Assembly (NCBI RefSeq): GCF_012726265.1
Contig: NZ_JAASAG010000001.1
Location: forward strand, 434,001-498,000
Origin: Streptomyces sp. HNM0575
GTDB lineage: Bacteria; Actinomycetota; Actinomycetes; Streptomycetales; Streptomycetaceae
Reading direction: 5' to 3'
DNA: 64,000 nucleotides
Shown: positions 33,567-41,395 of the stretch, one piece after another
How the letters are laid out: every line of letters starts with the position of its first letter
How positions within the stretch are numbered: the stretch's first letter is position 1
Translations under genes and position numbers: made by a program
The notes under the pieces: model-generated
Database searches by the model: none
The model's input: the letters and a program-made list of their open reading frames with translations, nothing else
Told to the model about the DNA's origin: nothing

Positions 33567-33624
33567 ACCTACCGACCTACTGACCTACTGACGTACCGAC
33601 GACCGACGTACCCACGACCGACAC
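33567..33624. repeat. Short degenerate repeats before bioY
   Basis: Alternating ACCTACTGACC and CGACGTACC-like words immediately upstream of the bioY ribosome site. They could form the transcript leader. Confidence 0.55.
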
Positions 33625-33642
33625 AGGACCCGGAGCCGCCCG

Positions 33643-34272
33643 ATGAGCGCCCTCACACCCGCCGCCGACCCCCGCCCCGACACTGTTCTCGCCGACGTGC
33701 TCGCCACGGGCGCCGCCTCCGTCACGGGACCGCGCGCGCACGTACGCGACGCGGCGCTGGTCCTCGGCGGCGCCGCGCTCACCGGCGTGGCCGCCCAACT
33801 CTCCGTCCCCGTACCGGGATCGCCCGTCCCCGTCACCGGGCAGACCTTCGCCGCGCTCCTCGTCGGCACGAGCCTCGGCGCACGCCGCGGCTTCCTCGCG
33901 ATGGCGCTCTACACGCTGGCGGGCGCGGCCGGTCTGCCGTGGTTCGCCGATGCCTCGTCGGGCGCCACGATGCCCTCGTTCGGCTATGTACTGGGGATGC
34001 TGCTGGCCGCCACCGTCGTCGGAGCCCTGGCACGCCGCGGCGGCGACCGCGGCCCGCTGCGCACCGCCGGGACGATGGCCGCCGGCATGGCGCTGACCTA
34101 CGCGGTGGGCGTGCCCTATCTCGCCGTCGCCACGGGCATGCCGGCCTCCGAGGCGGTCGCCGCCGGACTGGTTCCCTTCCTCGTCGGCGACGTGCTGAAG
34201 GCGGCGCTCGCGATGGTCGCCCTGCCCACCGCCTGGCGGCTCGCCGGACGCCGCGGAGGGGCCGGGGACTGA
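33643..34272 (+). CDS. bioY: Biotin transporter BioY (ECF S-component)
   Basis: 209 residues, ATG 33643. Six membrane helices typical of BioY. VPVPGSPVPVTGQTFAALLVG with its PVTGQT is the family signature; GLPWFADASSGATMPSFGYVLG and the final LVGDVLKAALA helix also match. It binds biotin at the membrane; with BioM/BioN ATPase parts, or alone, it drives uptake. No bioMN genes are adjacent in the window. Upstream DNA is repeat-rich. Confidence 0.93.
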   Translation: MSALTPAADPRPDTVLADVLATGAASVTGPRAHVRDAALVLGGAALTGVAAQLSVPVPGSPVPVTGQTFAALLVGTSLGARRGFLAMALYTLAGAAGLPWFADASSGATMPSFGYVLGMLLAATVVGALARRGGDRGPLRTAGTMAAGMALTYAVGVPYLAVATGMPASEAVAAGLVPFLVGDVLKAALAMVALPTAWRLAGRRGGAGD

Positions 34273-34376
34273 CCGTGCCCCGCCGCCCGGGGCGGGGCGC
34301 CGCCCGCGGCGTGACCTGGTACGGCGGTGCGTCGTCCGAGGTCACGCCCGGTGCCGTACGTCCCCTTGGCGCGTCA

Positions 34377-34382
34377 TAGACT
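34377..34382 (+). promoter_or_regulatory. -10 element TAGACT of rpiB
   Basis: TAGACT ends 7 nt before the rpiB ATG, predicting a leaderless transcript; no ribosome site is seen. Confidence 0.6.
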
Positions 34383-34389
34383 CGGCGCC

Positions 34390-34875
34390 ATGCGCGTGTA
34401 CCTCGGCTCCGATCATGCGGGCTACGAACTCAAGAACCGCCTCGTCGAATGGCTCAGGTCCGCCGGGCACGAGCCCGTCGACTGCGGGCCCCATGTCTAC
34501 GACGCCGCGGACGACTACCCGCCCTTCTGCCTCCGCGCCGCCGAGGGCACCGCGCGTGACGGCGAGAGCCTCGGCATCGTCGTCGGCGGCTCCGGCAACG
34601 GCGAGCAGATGGCCGCGAACAAGGTGGAGGGCGTGCGCTGTGCGCTGGCCTGGAGCGAGGAGACGGCGACGCTCGCACGCGAGCACAACGACGCCAACGT
34701 CGTCAGCGTCGGCGCGCGCATGCACACCACGGAAGACGCGCTGAAGTTCGTGGAGGCGTTCCTGCGCACGCCCTTCTCCCAGGACGGGCGGCACGCGCGC
34801 CGCATCGGCATGCTCTCCGCGTACGAGAAGACGGGCGAGCTGCCGCCCGTGCCCGCGCACCACCCGGAGTCCTGA
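34390..34875 (+). CDS. rpiB: Ribose-5-phosphate isomerase B
   Basis: 161 residues, ATG 34390. N-terminal RVYLGSDHAGYELK contains the substrate-binding SDHAG motif; DYPPFC, VVGGSGNGEQMAANK and ARMHTTEDALKFVEAF complete the RpiB/LacAB fold. The SGNGE loop has Ser-Gly-Asn rather than the Cys (CGTG) of E. coli-type enzymes, as usual in actinobacteria, where Glu is the base. It interconverts ribose-5-P and ribulose-5-P in the pentose phosphate pathway. Four bp upstream of nei and co-transcribed; the same pair is Rv2465c-Rv2464c in M. tuberculosis. Confidence 0.93.
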   Translation: MRVYLGSDHAGYELKNRLVEWLRSAGHEPVDCGPHVYDAADDYPPFCLRAAEGTARDGESLGIVVGGSGNGEQMAANKVEGVRCALAWSEETATLAREHNDANVVSVGARMHTTEDALKFVEAFLRTPFSQDGRHARRIGMLSAYEKTGELPPVPAHHPES

Positions 34876-34879
34876 CCGC

Positions 34880-35704
34880 ATGCCCGAGGGGCATACGATC
34901 CACCGGCTCGCCCGCGACTGCCGGGAGCGCTTCGGCGGCCGCAAGGTGCGGGCCGCCAGCCCGCAGGGGAAGTTCGCCGACGGGGCCGCCCTGATCGACG
35001 GTCAGGTCCTGTCCGGGGCCCAGGCGCACGGCAAGCATCTCTTCCTCGGCTTCGACGGCACGGGCTGGGTGCACGTACACCTGGGCCTGTACGGCAAGTT
35101 CACCTTCGGCACGGGCCCGGCGCCCGCCCCGGTGGGCCAGGTGCGGCTCAGGCTCGTCGGCGACGGCGAGGACGGCGGAGGCGTCTACGCCGACCTGCGC
35201 GGACCGACCCGCTGCGAGCTGATCACCGAGGACGAGAAGCAGGCCGTCGAGGACCGGCTCGGCCCCGATCCGCTGCGCGCCGACGCCGACCCGGAGGCCG
35301 CGTGGGCACGCGTCTCCCGCAGCCGCACCACCATCGCGGCGCTGCTGATGGACCAGAAGGTCGTCGCGGGCGTCGGCAACGTCTACCGCGCCGAGGTGCT
35401 CTTCCGGCACGGCATCGACCCGTACCGGCCCGGACGCGGACTGAGCCGTACGGAGTGGGACGCGATCTGGGACGACCTCGTCGGGCTGATGCACGAGGGC
35501 GTGCGCGACAACCGCATCGACACCGTGCGCCCCCAGCACGAACCGGAAGCCATGGGCCGCGCCCCGCGGGTCGACGACCACGGCGGCGAGGTCTACGTCT
35601 ACCGCCGGGCCGGCATGCCCTGCCACGTCTGCGGCGAACCGGTCCGGACGGCTGGGCTGGCGGCGCGCAACCTCTTCTGGTGCGCCGCCTGCCAGCCCGG
35701 CTGA
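34880..35704 (+). CDS. nei: Endonuclease VIII-like DNA glycosylase (Fpg/Nei family)
   Basis: 274 residues, ATG 34880, four bases after rpiB. MPEGHTIHRLA gives the catalytic N-terminal Pro2 and Glu3 after Met removal. GKHLFLGF and the H2TH region (QKVVAGVGNVYRAEVLF) bind DNA. The C-terminal zinc finger is CHVC...CAAC, with the Arg-containing loop (RTAGLAARNLFWC). It removes oxidised pyrimidines and cuts the abasic strand in base-excision repair. It matches Nei1 (Rv2464c) of M. tuberculosis in sequence and in its rpiB neighbour. Confidence 0.92.
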   Translation: MPEGHTIHRLARDCRERFGGRKVRAASPQGKFADGAALIDGQVLSGAQAHGKHLFLGFDGTGWVHVHLGLYGKFTFGTGPAPAPVGQVRLRLVGDGEDGGGVYADLRGPTRCELITEDEKQAVEDRLGPDPLRADADPEAAWARVSRSRTTIAALLMDQKVVAGVGNVYRAEVLFRHGIDPYRPGRGLSRTEWDAIWDDLVGLMHEGVRDNRIDTVRPQHEPEAMGRAPRVDDHGGEVYVYRRAGMPCHVCGEPVRTAGLAARNLFWCAACQPG

Positions 35705-35778
35705 ACCGGCCGCGCCGTAAGCCGCGCAGGACGGAACCCGCGCAGGACGGAACCCATGCGCGCCGGGATGCGTGCCGG

Positions 35779-35840
35779 AAGCCGTGCGCCTCCCCAAGCC
35801 GTGCGCCTCCAGAAGCCGTGCGCCTCAGAATCCGTGCGGC
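35779..35840. repeat. 17-bp imperfect tandem repeat
   Basis: AAGCCGTGCGCCTCC-type units start at 35779, 35796 and 35813, with a decayed unit at about 35829. The array runs into the last codons and stop of the Eis-like gene (stop at 35825). Confidence 0.8.
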
Positions 35841-37063
35841 AGCCACGGCGCGACATCCGTGGAGAAGGCGTGCGACGCCGCGCCCAGCGCCCCCTTCCGC
35901 AACTCCCGCACCCGGCCCGCCGAGGCGAGCGTCCGCAGGGCCGTGCCGCCGAGGTAGACGGCACCCAACTCCCGTACGGACAAAGCCAGTTCGGCGGCAT
36001 CGTCGGTACGCTCGCACGTCGCTCCCGTACCGTCGCCGCTGAGCCGCCAGCGGCCCTCGTTCCAGGGGCAGAAGGCGTCCTCCACCTCCAGCACCACGTC
36101 GACGGGCGCGGAGTACGTACGAGCGGCCAGCGCCGCCCTCACCTCCACGGGCCGCAGGAACAGCCCGTCCCGCCAACGCGGCCTGCACAGCCGCACGCTG
36201 TCGCCCGTCATGTGCAGCCACGCGTCGTCCACGGGGCGTCCGCGCACGCGCAGCACCGGCATCAGGTCGATGCCGGACAGGAACTCCCAGAGCGCGCCGT
36301 AGGACGCGGTGTCCAGCGCCTCCAGATCGCGCAGCAGCACGCTGCCCCGCGGCACGTCGTTCTCGTCCCAGGCGTTCCTCAGCGAGTAGCGGGCGTAGCC
36401 GCGCACCTCGCCGTGCTCGTCCTCCGCGAGCACGCAGGCCAGCGGGGTGGCGCCGTTCCGCTTCTCCGGGACGTCCAGCAGCGGCCGCCGCTCCCAGCCG
36501 GGGGCGCGTTGCAGCATTCCGGCGCGCTCCGGCACCCGGCGTGCATAGACCGCCTCGCACTCGTCGAGAACGGACGCCGGATCGTCGGCCACGCGCAGCC
36601 GTATCCGCTCCGATCCCGGGGCCGGGGCGAAAGTCACGCGGCCGGTGTCGACGTCGGCGTGGAGTTCCCGCGTCGCCATTCCGTAGCCGAACCGGCCGTA
36701 GATGTGCGGCTCGGAGGCGGTGAGCACCGACAGCGGCTCCACGCCGGCCTCGCGGATCCCGTCCAACTGCCGCCGCATCATGGAGCGGAGGATTCCGCGA
36801 CGTCGGTGCGTGGCGGCGACATGCACCATCGACAGGCCCGCCGAGGGTACGAGCGCCCCGCCCGGCACCGTCATCCGGAACGAGAGCAGAGCCGCCGAGC
36901 CCACGACGCGGTCCCCGTCCCACGCACCGAGCGAACGGTCGGTCTCCGTCAACTCCCGGTCCAGCTCCCGTTCTTTGTCACGCACGGCGCCGAAAGCGCG
37001 AAGAATTCCGTCGTGCCAGGAGTCCCATTCCTCGCGCCGCAGCACCCGCAACTCTGTCGCCAT
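35825..37063 (-). CDS. GNAT N-acetyltransferase, Eis-like
   Basis: 412 residues, ATG 37063 with AGAAGG upstream. The N-terminal GNAT domain carries the acetyl-CoA loop (MVHVAATHRRRGILRSMM, RRRGIL pyrophosphate motif). A second GNAT-like region follows (YARYSLRNAWDEN). The C-terminus is an SCP2-like domain ending in HGF; Eis enzymes likewise use the free C-terminal Phe as catalytic base. Length (about 400) also fits Eis, which acetylates amines of aminoglycosides or proteins. The substrate here is unknown. The 3' end is embedded in a 17-bp repeat array. Confidence 0.88.
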   Translation of the reverse strand: MATELRVLRREEWDSWHDGILRAFGAVRDKERELDRELTETDRSLGAWDGDRVVGSAALLSFRMTVPGGALVPSAGLSMVHVAATHRRRGILRSMMRRQLDGIREAGVEPLSVLTASEPHIYGRFGYGMATRELHADVDTGRVTFAPAPGSERIRLRVADDPASVLDECEAVYARRVPERAGMLQRAPGWERRPLLDVPEKRNGATPLACVLAEDEHGEVRGYARYSLRNAWDENDVPRGSVLLRDLEALDTASYGALWEFLSGIDLMPVLRVRGRPVDDAWLHMTGDSVRLCRPRWRDGLFLRPVEVRAALAARTYSAPVDVVLEVEDAFCPWNEGRWRLSGDGTGATCERTDDAAELALSVRELGAVYLGGTALRTLASAGRVRELRKGALGAASHAFSTDVAPWLPHGF

Positions 37064-37211
37064 GCGCCTTCTCTAGCAGGGGTTTTGATAAAGAGCCAAC
37101 GCATTTCGCCGCTCTGCGGGCCCGCTGCACGTGCATACGCACGTTCCAGCGTTCGTGCACCGCGAGAACGGAATCGACGCACTGGTCAAAGCCTGGATAA
37201 GGTCCTTCTGC

Positions 37212-38369
37212 ATGGCGGTACGACGTCCGAGCCTCACACCTCCCAGGGCCCGGTTGCACAAGACGCGAAGAGCGTTGCACCGGGCTCGTACAGGGCTGCG
37301 CCGCTCCGCCGTCGACTATTTCCGCGGCGGCGTCTCCGACTGGCTCGCCTTCAGCGCGCTGCTGCTGACCGTGCCCGCCCTGACCGTGCTGACGGTCGTG
37401 GTGCCGCTGTGGGCCGCGCCTGAAGCGCTGGTGATGCCGCTGATCGCGGGCGGCCTGCTGCTGCGCCCCGCCAGCCTGCTCGCGCTGTACGCGTCGGCCG
37501 CCGTCGCCCTGATCGTCGAGTCCGCGCTGCTCGGCCCGTACGAGGACGGAGCGGGCCGCGTCACTCCCGGCACCATCCTGGTCGTGGCCACCGCCGGGCT
37601 GTTCGGGCTGCTCGTGGCCCAGTTCCGCAGCCGCGTGGGCGTGCCGTGGCGGCGCGGCGGGACCATGCTCTTCGACCTGCGCGAACGCATCCGCGTGCAG
37701 AGCAAGCTGCCCAGGCTGCCGCGCGGCTGGCACCGCGAGATGGCGCTGCGGCCGGCGGGCGGCCAGTCGTTCTCCGGCGACTTCGTCGTCGCCGCGCGCA
37801 CCGGCCCCGGCGAGCGCACCCTCGAAGTGGTGCTGACCGACGTGTCCGGCAAGGGCATGGACGCGGGTTCGCGCGCGCTGCTGCTCTCGGGCGCCTTCGG
37901 CGGTCTGCTGGGCTCGCTGCCCCCGCACGCCTTCCTCCCCGCCGCCAACGGCTATCTGCTGCGGCAGGACTGGCAGGAGGGCTTCGCCACGTCCGTACAT
38001 CTCGTCCTGGACCTGGACAGCGGCGACTACGAGCTCTTCTCGGCGGGCCACGTGCCCGCGCTCCAGCGGGGCGCCGGCACCGGCAAGTGGGAGGAGAAGT
38101 CGGGCGAGGGCCCGCTGCTCGGGGTGTACGAGGGCGCCCAGTTCGACCCGGTGAAGGGGACGTTGCTCAAGGGCGACGTGCTGATGCTCTTCACCGACGG
38201 GCTCGTGGAGACCTCCGAGCGGGACCTCTCGGACGGCATCGACCGGCTCACCGGTGAGGCCGACCGCCATGTCGCGACCGGCTTCCACGGTGCCGCCTGG
38301 CACTTGATAGAGACCGTGGCGAGGGACGTCAACGACGACCGCGCGCTGCTGCTGCTCTGCCGCGGCTGA
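37212..38369 (+). CDS. Membrane-bound PP2C/SpoIIE-type serine phosphatase
   Basis: 385 residues from ATG 37212, with AAGG upstream; the frame is open to 37131. A basic N-terminus is followed by about four membrane helices (residues 45-140), then a cytoplasmic SpoIIE/RsbU phosphatase domain: GQSFSGDFVVAAR, VLTDVSGKGMDAGSRALLL, LFSAGHVPAL, LFTDGLVETSERDL, NDDRALLLL. These dephosphorylate anti-anti-sigma factors, switching on alternative sigma factors. No anti-sigma gene is adjacent, so the target is unlinked. Confidence 0.9.
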   Translation: MAVRRPSLTPPRARLHKTRRALHRARTGLRRSAVDYFRGGVSDWLAFSALLLTVPALTVLTVVVPLWAAPEALVMPLIAGGLLLRPASLLALYASAAVALIVESALLGPYEDGAGRVTPGTILVVATAGLFGLLVAQFRSRVGVPWRRGGTMLFDLRERIRVQSKLPRLPRGWHREMALRPAGGQSFSGDFVVAARTGPGERTLEVVLTDVSGKGMDAGSRALLLSGAFGGLLGSLPPHAFLPAANGYLLRQDWQEGFATSVHLVLDLDSGDYELFSAGHVPALQRGAGTGKWEEKSGEGPLLGVYEGAQFDPVKGTLLKGDVLMLFTDGLVETSERDLSDGIDRLTGEADRHVATGFHGAAWHLIETVARDVNDDRALLLLCRG

Positions 38370-38406
38370 GTCCTCGGGAGCCCCCGGAAGGATCCGGGCC
38401 CGCGGG

Positions 38407-38490
38407 CGCCCGCCCAACTCGTAGTGCGGGACGCCCGACTCGTGGTCGGGGACGCCCGACTCGTGGTCGCGGATGCCGGGCCCGTGAGGG
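38407..38490. repeat. 21-bp tandem repeat, two exact plus flanking copies
   Basis: GGACGCCCGACTCGTGGTCG units at 38429-38449 and 38450-38470, with degenerate neighbours on both sides, between two convergent genes. Confidence 0.8.
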
Positions 38491-38623
38491 TCTGCCCGTC
38501 GACGGGGCGGGGGCGCGTCCCCATGGCGCGGTCCGCCCGCGATCGTGGACGCCCCTCGGACCGCCGGCCGCCATGAGCCGGCCGCCGTCGTGGCGGGCCG
38601 TCGATCACGGCCCGCCCGATCTG

Positions 38624-39988
38624 CTACCTGGCGTGCTTCCCGCCGCCGCGCGAGCCCGGCCCGTACGACGAACCGGAACGGGAGCCCGAGCCCGCGTACT
38701 GCCCGTAGCCGGTGCCGGTGCCGGTGCCGGTGCCGCTGCCGGTCCCGGTGCCCGCCCCGGTCTGCTCGGGCGCGGGCGGAGCGGCCTGCTGCACGGCTCC
38801 CGCGGTGGTCCGGCCCTGGCCCTGCCCCTGTGCCCGAGCAGAAGCGGAACCCTTCTCCCGGGCCCGGGCCTGCTCGCCCGCGTCCCGCCTGAAGAACCAC
38901 TCCATCTTCGGCTCCATCGCGAAACGGAAGATGCGGCGGATCGGCGAGGTGCAGAGCACGGTCATCATCACCGCGGCCAGCAACGTGATCGCGACGCGGC
39001 TCAGGGGATGGTCGACCCAGTCCATGTCGTACCACTCGAACTCACGCGAGATCTTGATCGGGTAGACGTGGATCAGATACGCGTACAGCGTCCCGGCGCC
39101 GAGGCTCGTGAACCACATGTGGCGGCGCGGCACCAGCGCCAGGAACGCCGCCGTCAGCACGAGCCCGCAGCCGAAGGTCGCGAGCGTCATCACGCCGCCC
39201 ACCCAGGCCGGCGCCCCGAGGTCCTGCGAGGCCTTGTCGTGCAGGAACCAGCCCTTCGACATCCGCGGCACGGCCCAGTAGGCGAACAGCAGCGCACCGG
39301 CGAAGACCGGCAGCGCCAGCATCCGGAACCTGCGCCGCGTGACGATCTGGAAGTGCTCGGGCCGCAGTTGGAGGCCCAGCACGAAGTACGGGAGGAAGGC
39401 GGCGACCCGGGTCAGATTGAGGTCGCTGTTGATGCTCGGCGTGACGCCCGCGGCGACGGCGATGGCGAGGGCCACCGGCAGCGGCCAGCGCATGCTCTTC
39501 CACAGCGGCGTCGTCAGCCGCCACAGGAAGAGGGCGACGAGGAACCACAGGGCGAAGCCGGGCTCCTGGTAGTGGAACTCCCGGTCGGGGTTGTCGCTCG
39601 CCCACCGCATGAAGAAGGTGTAGATCGTCTGGAAGATCACATACGGCACTAGCACGCCGGTGACGAGCCGCTTGATCTGCCGCGGCTTACCCTCGAAGCT
39701 GCGCGAGAGGTAGCCGGAGACGATGACGAACGCCGGCATGTGGAAGGCGTAGAGCACGAAGTAGAGCGCGCCGGCCATGCGGCTGTCGTCGCGCAGCGGG
39801 TCCCACACGTGTCCGATCGCGACGAGCACGATCGTGAGGTACTTGGCGTTGTCGAGAAAAGGGTCCCGCTGGTCGGCGGGCTTTTTCTTGACCTTGGCCG
39901 GCGGCTCCGTGGACGCGTCGGGCGTCACGGAGGGGGACTCCTGGCGGACCGGGGGGAGCGGTGCCCGCTCATAACCAGCGTGCAACAT
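38624..39988 (-). CDS. Acyltransferase family 3 membrane protein
   Basis: 454 residues from ATG 39988 with AAGG upstream; the TTG at 40009 is less likely. About ten membrane helices. FLDNAKYLTIVLVAIGHVWDPL (Asn/Lys and His near helix 1) and FHMPAFVIVSGYLSRSF are the acyltransferase-3 signatures. These enzymes O-acetylate or O-succinylate sugars, cell-wall polymers or secondary metabolites. The last 90 residues are a Gln/Gly/Thr/Ser-rich cytoplasmic tail ending in GGGKHAR, including a GTGTGT microsatellite. Target unknown. Confidence 0.87.
   Translation of the reverse strand: MLHAGYERAPLPPVRQESPSVTPDASTEPPAKVKKKPADQRDPFLDNAKYLTIVLVAIGHVWDPLRDDSRMAGALYFVLYAFHMPAFVIVSGYLSRSFEGKPRQIKRLVTGVLVPYVIFQTIYTFFMRWASDNPDREFHYQEPGFALWFLVALFLWRLTTPLWKSMRWPLPVALAIAVAAGVTPSINSDLNLTRVAAFLPYFVLGLQLRPEHFQIVTRRRFRMLALPVFAGALLFAYWAVPRMSKGWFLHDKASQDLGAPAWVGGVMTLATFGCGLVLTAAFLALVPRRHMWFTSLGAGTLYAYLIHVYPIKISREFEWYDMDWVDHPLSRVAITLLAAVMMTVLCTSPIRRIFRFAMEPKMEWFFRRDAGEQARAREKGSASARAQGQGQGRTTAGAVQQAAPPAPEQTGAGTGTGSGTGTGTGTGYGQYAGSGSRSGSSYGPGSRGGGKHAR
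38706..38756 (-). repeat. GGTGCC hexamer microsatellite in acyltransferase gene
   Basis: Reiterated CCGGTGCCGGTG sequence encoding Gly-Thr pairs in the C-terminal tail. Confidence 0.8.
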
Positions 39989-40633
39989 CTGTCGCACCTT
40001 AGTGGTCAAACCTGCGAGGCGTAAATTCTCGGCGAGATTCCAACACGTCTACCCGGAACAGTTTTCGACACACCTGCGTAGGAGCGGATTTTCTGCAACG
40101 ACCGCACAGTGCTGGGATGTTCTGTGGGGACATGTCCGTTATGCCGGGACGATCCGGCGAGTCCGGCGGTCGTGCCCGGGGTCCGCGGGTGGCCGGATCG
40201 GCCCCGGATCGGGGCTTGTTCGCCACCCCGGCGACCGATTTACGGGAACTCCCTGTGACCGAGTCCACAACTCCCGGTGTCGCGTGGGCAATTCGGCCGG
40301 CGCCGCGCCGGGAAGGTGCCGGGAAGACCCGCCGCTTTGCACATGTTGCATTACCGCTGCGCAGCGCATTGATCGGCCGGCAGCATCCCGAATTTACGGT
40401 ACGTATTACGCCCCGGGACCCGCTGGGAGATGCGTCACGACTGTGTCCGGAGCGTGTAGAGGGTGTGCGCGCGGGGGAGAACGGCAACGACCGGGGAGGT
40501 CCACGGCGTCGACGATTCGTCACCCAGCTCCACGTGCCTGCGACTTGGTGGCACGATGGTCCGCGGCGGGGGCAGTGGTGGCGACGGGCCCCTCGGCCGC
40601 TGAGGCGTTCCGACGGCAAGGGTGTGATCAGTT
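39989..40633. other. Long intergenic region with lower GC
   Basis: 645 bp. Several AT-richer blocks (40015-40100, 40240-40280, 40330-40415), for example TTTGCACATGTTGCATTACC and AATTTACGGTACGTATTAC. No frame here looks coding. GGAAC-N17-CGTA at about 40058-40083 resembles an ECF sigma promoter, low confidence. It holds the divergent promoters of the acyltransferase and the small membrane protein. Confidence 0.45.
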
Positions 40634-40828
40634 GTGGCCATTTCACTGTCTGTGGTGCTGCTGTTTGCAGTCATCCTGGTGGTGATGATCAGGGGTGGAT
40701 CGATAAAGGCCGGTCCCGCCATCGTTGCAGTGCTCTTCGGGTTCTTCCTGGCCTCGACCAGCATCGCGCCGACCGTCAACCGGTTCATGAACTCGCTGGC
40801 GGACATGATCAATCAGATCACCTTCTAG
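40634..40828 (+). CDS. Small two-helix membrane protein
   Basis: 64 residues from GTG 40634. The first helix AISLSVVLLFAVILVVMIRGG is followed by a short basic loop and the second helix AIVAVLFGFFLASTSIAPTVN, then an amphipathic Asn/Met/Ile tail (FMNSLADMINQITF). Hydropathy and codon use are those of a real gene. Similar small proteins are found near tig in streptomycetes, as I recall. No catalytic motif; a membrane stabiliser or regulator is possible but unproven. It lies upstream of a tRNA-Gly transcribed toward it. Confidence 0.75.
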   Translation: MAISLSVVLLFAVILVVMIRGGSIKAGPAIVAVLFGFFLASTSIAPTVNRFMNSLADMINQITF

Positions 40829-40985
40829 CGTTCCGGCGGCAGGCGCCCGCCCGTCCCGCGCACGCTCCCGTGCAGCGGCGCGAGGAGCGGCGCGCAACTG
40901 CCGCCGAGTGCAACGCGAGCCGCCGAGTGCGACGCACGCCGAAGGGCCGGCCCCGCCGTTGGGGGCCGGCCCTCCGCGTTCGCTG

Positions 40986-41056
40986 AGCGGGCGACGGGAA
41001 TCGAACCCGCGTAGCTGGTTTGGAAGACCAGGGCTCTACCATTGAGCTACGCCCGC
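40986..41056 (-). tRNA. tRNA-Gly (anticodon TCC)
   Basis: 71 nt on the minus strand. Acceptor GCGGGCG / CGCCCGC with discriminator T, D-arm GTAGCTCAATGGTAGAGC, anticodon stem CTGGT/ACCAG with loop CTTCCAA (UCC), T-loop GGGTTCGATTCCC. CCA is not encoded. Confidence 0.97.
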
Positions 41057-41199
41057 AAGTGCCCCGCCCCGTACGCCCGGTAACAGCTCTCCGGCACGTG
41101 ATCGCGGCGCCGTCGAAGCGTCGTCGGAGCCTCGCCCGTGACGTCGATCGGAGCGGCACGGACTGCATCGTAGTGCATGTACTCTACGTGTCGCACCGA

Positions 41200-41276
41200 C
41201 GGGGTGTGGCGCAGCTTGGTAGCGCGTCCGCTTTGGGAGCGGAAGGTCGTCGGTTCGAATCCGGCCACCCCGACCA
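41200..41276 (+). tRNA. tRNA-Pro (anticodon TGG)
   Basis: 77 nt including encoded CCA. Acceptor CGGGGTG / CACCCCG, anticodon stem TCCGC/GCGGA with loop TTTGGGA (UGG), T-loop GGTTCGAATCC. It ends 119 bp upstream of the trigger factor gene, in the same direction. Confidence 0.97.
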
Positions 41277-41395
41277 CGTACTATGCAAGACGCGCGTGCC
41301 TGTGTCGTGCACCGGATTCCGAGCTGTTTGCGGGGCGCCCGGCAGAGCGTGAATTCCCCAAGATTTCCAAGCAGTCAGCCCCAAGGAGACCGACC

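Larger units (their letters stand above)
33159..33642. other. Divergent intergenic region, permease / bioY
   Basis: 484 bp with no supported gene. The right half is repeat-rich: two exact 15-bp units (33492-33521) and a run of CTACTGAC / GACGTACC-like short units (33567-33624). Confidence 0.5.

Noticed and set aside
37131..37211. N-terminal extension of the SpoIIE-type phosphatase
   Set aside because: The ATG at 37212 has AAGG upstream and the extension (HTHVPAFVHRENG) lies in the promoter region.
40117..40986. 289-residue frame in the region before tRNA-Gly
   Set aside because: Runs over the small membrane gene in another frame and lacks any family pattern.
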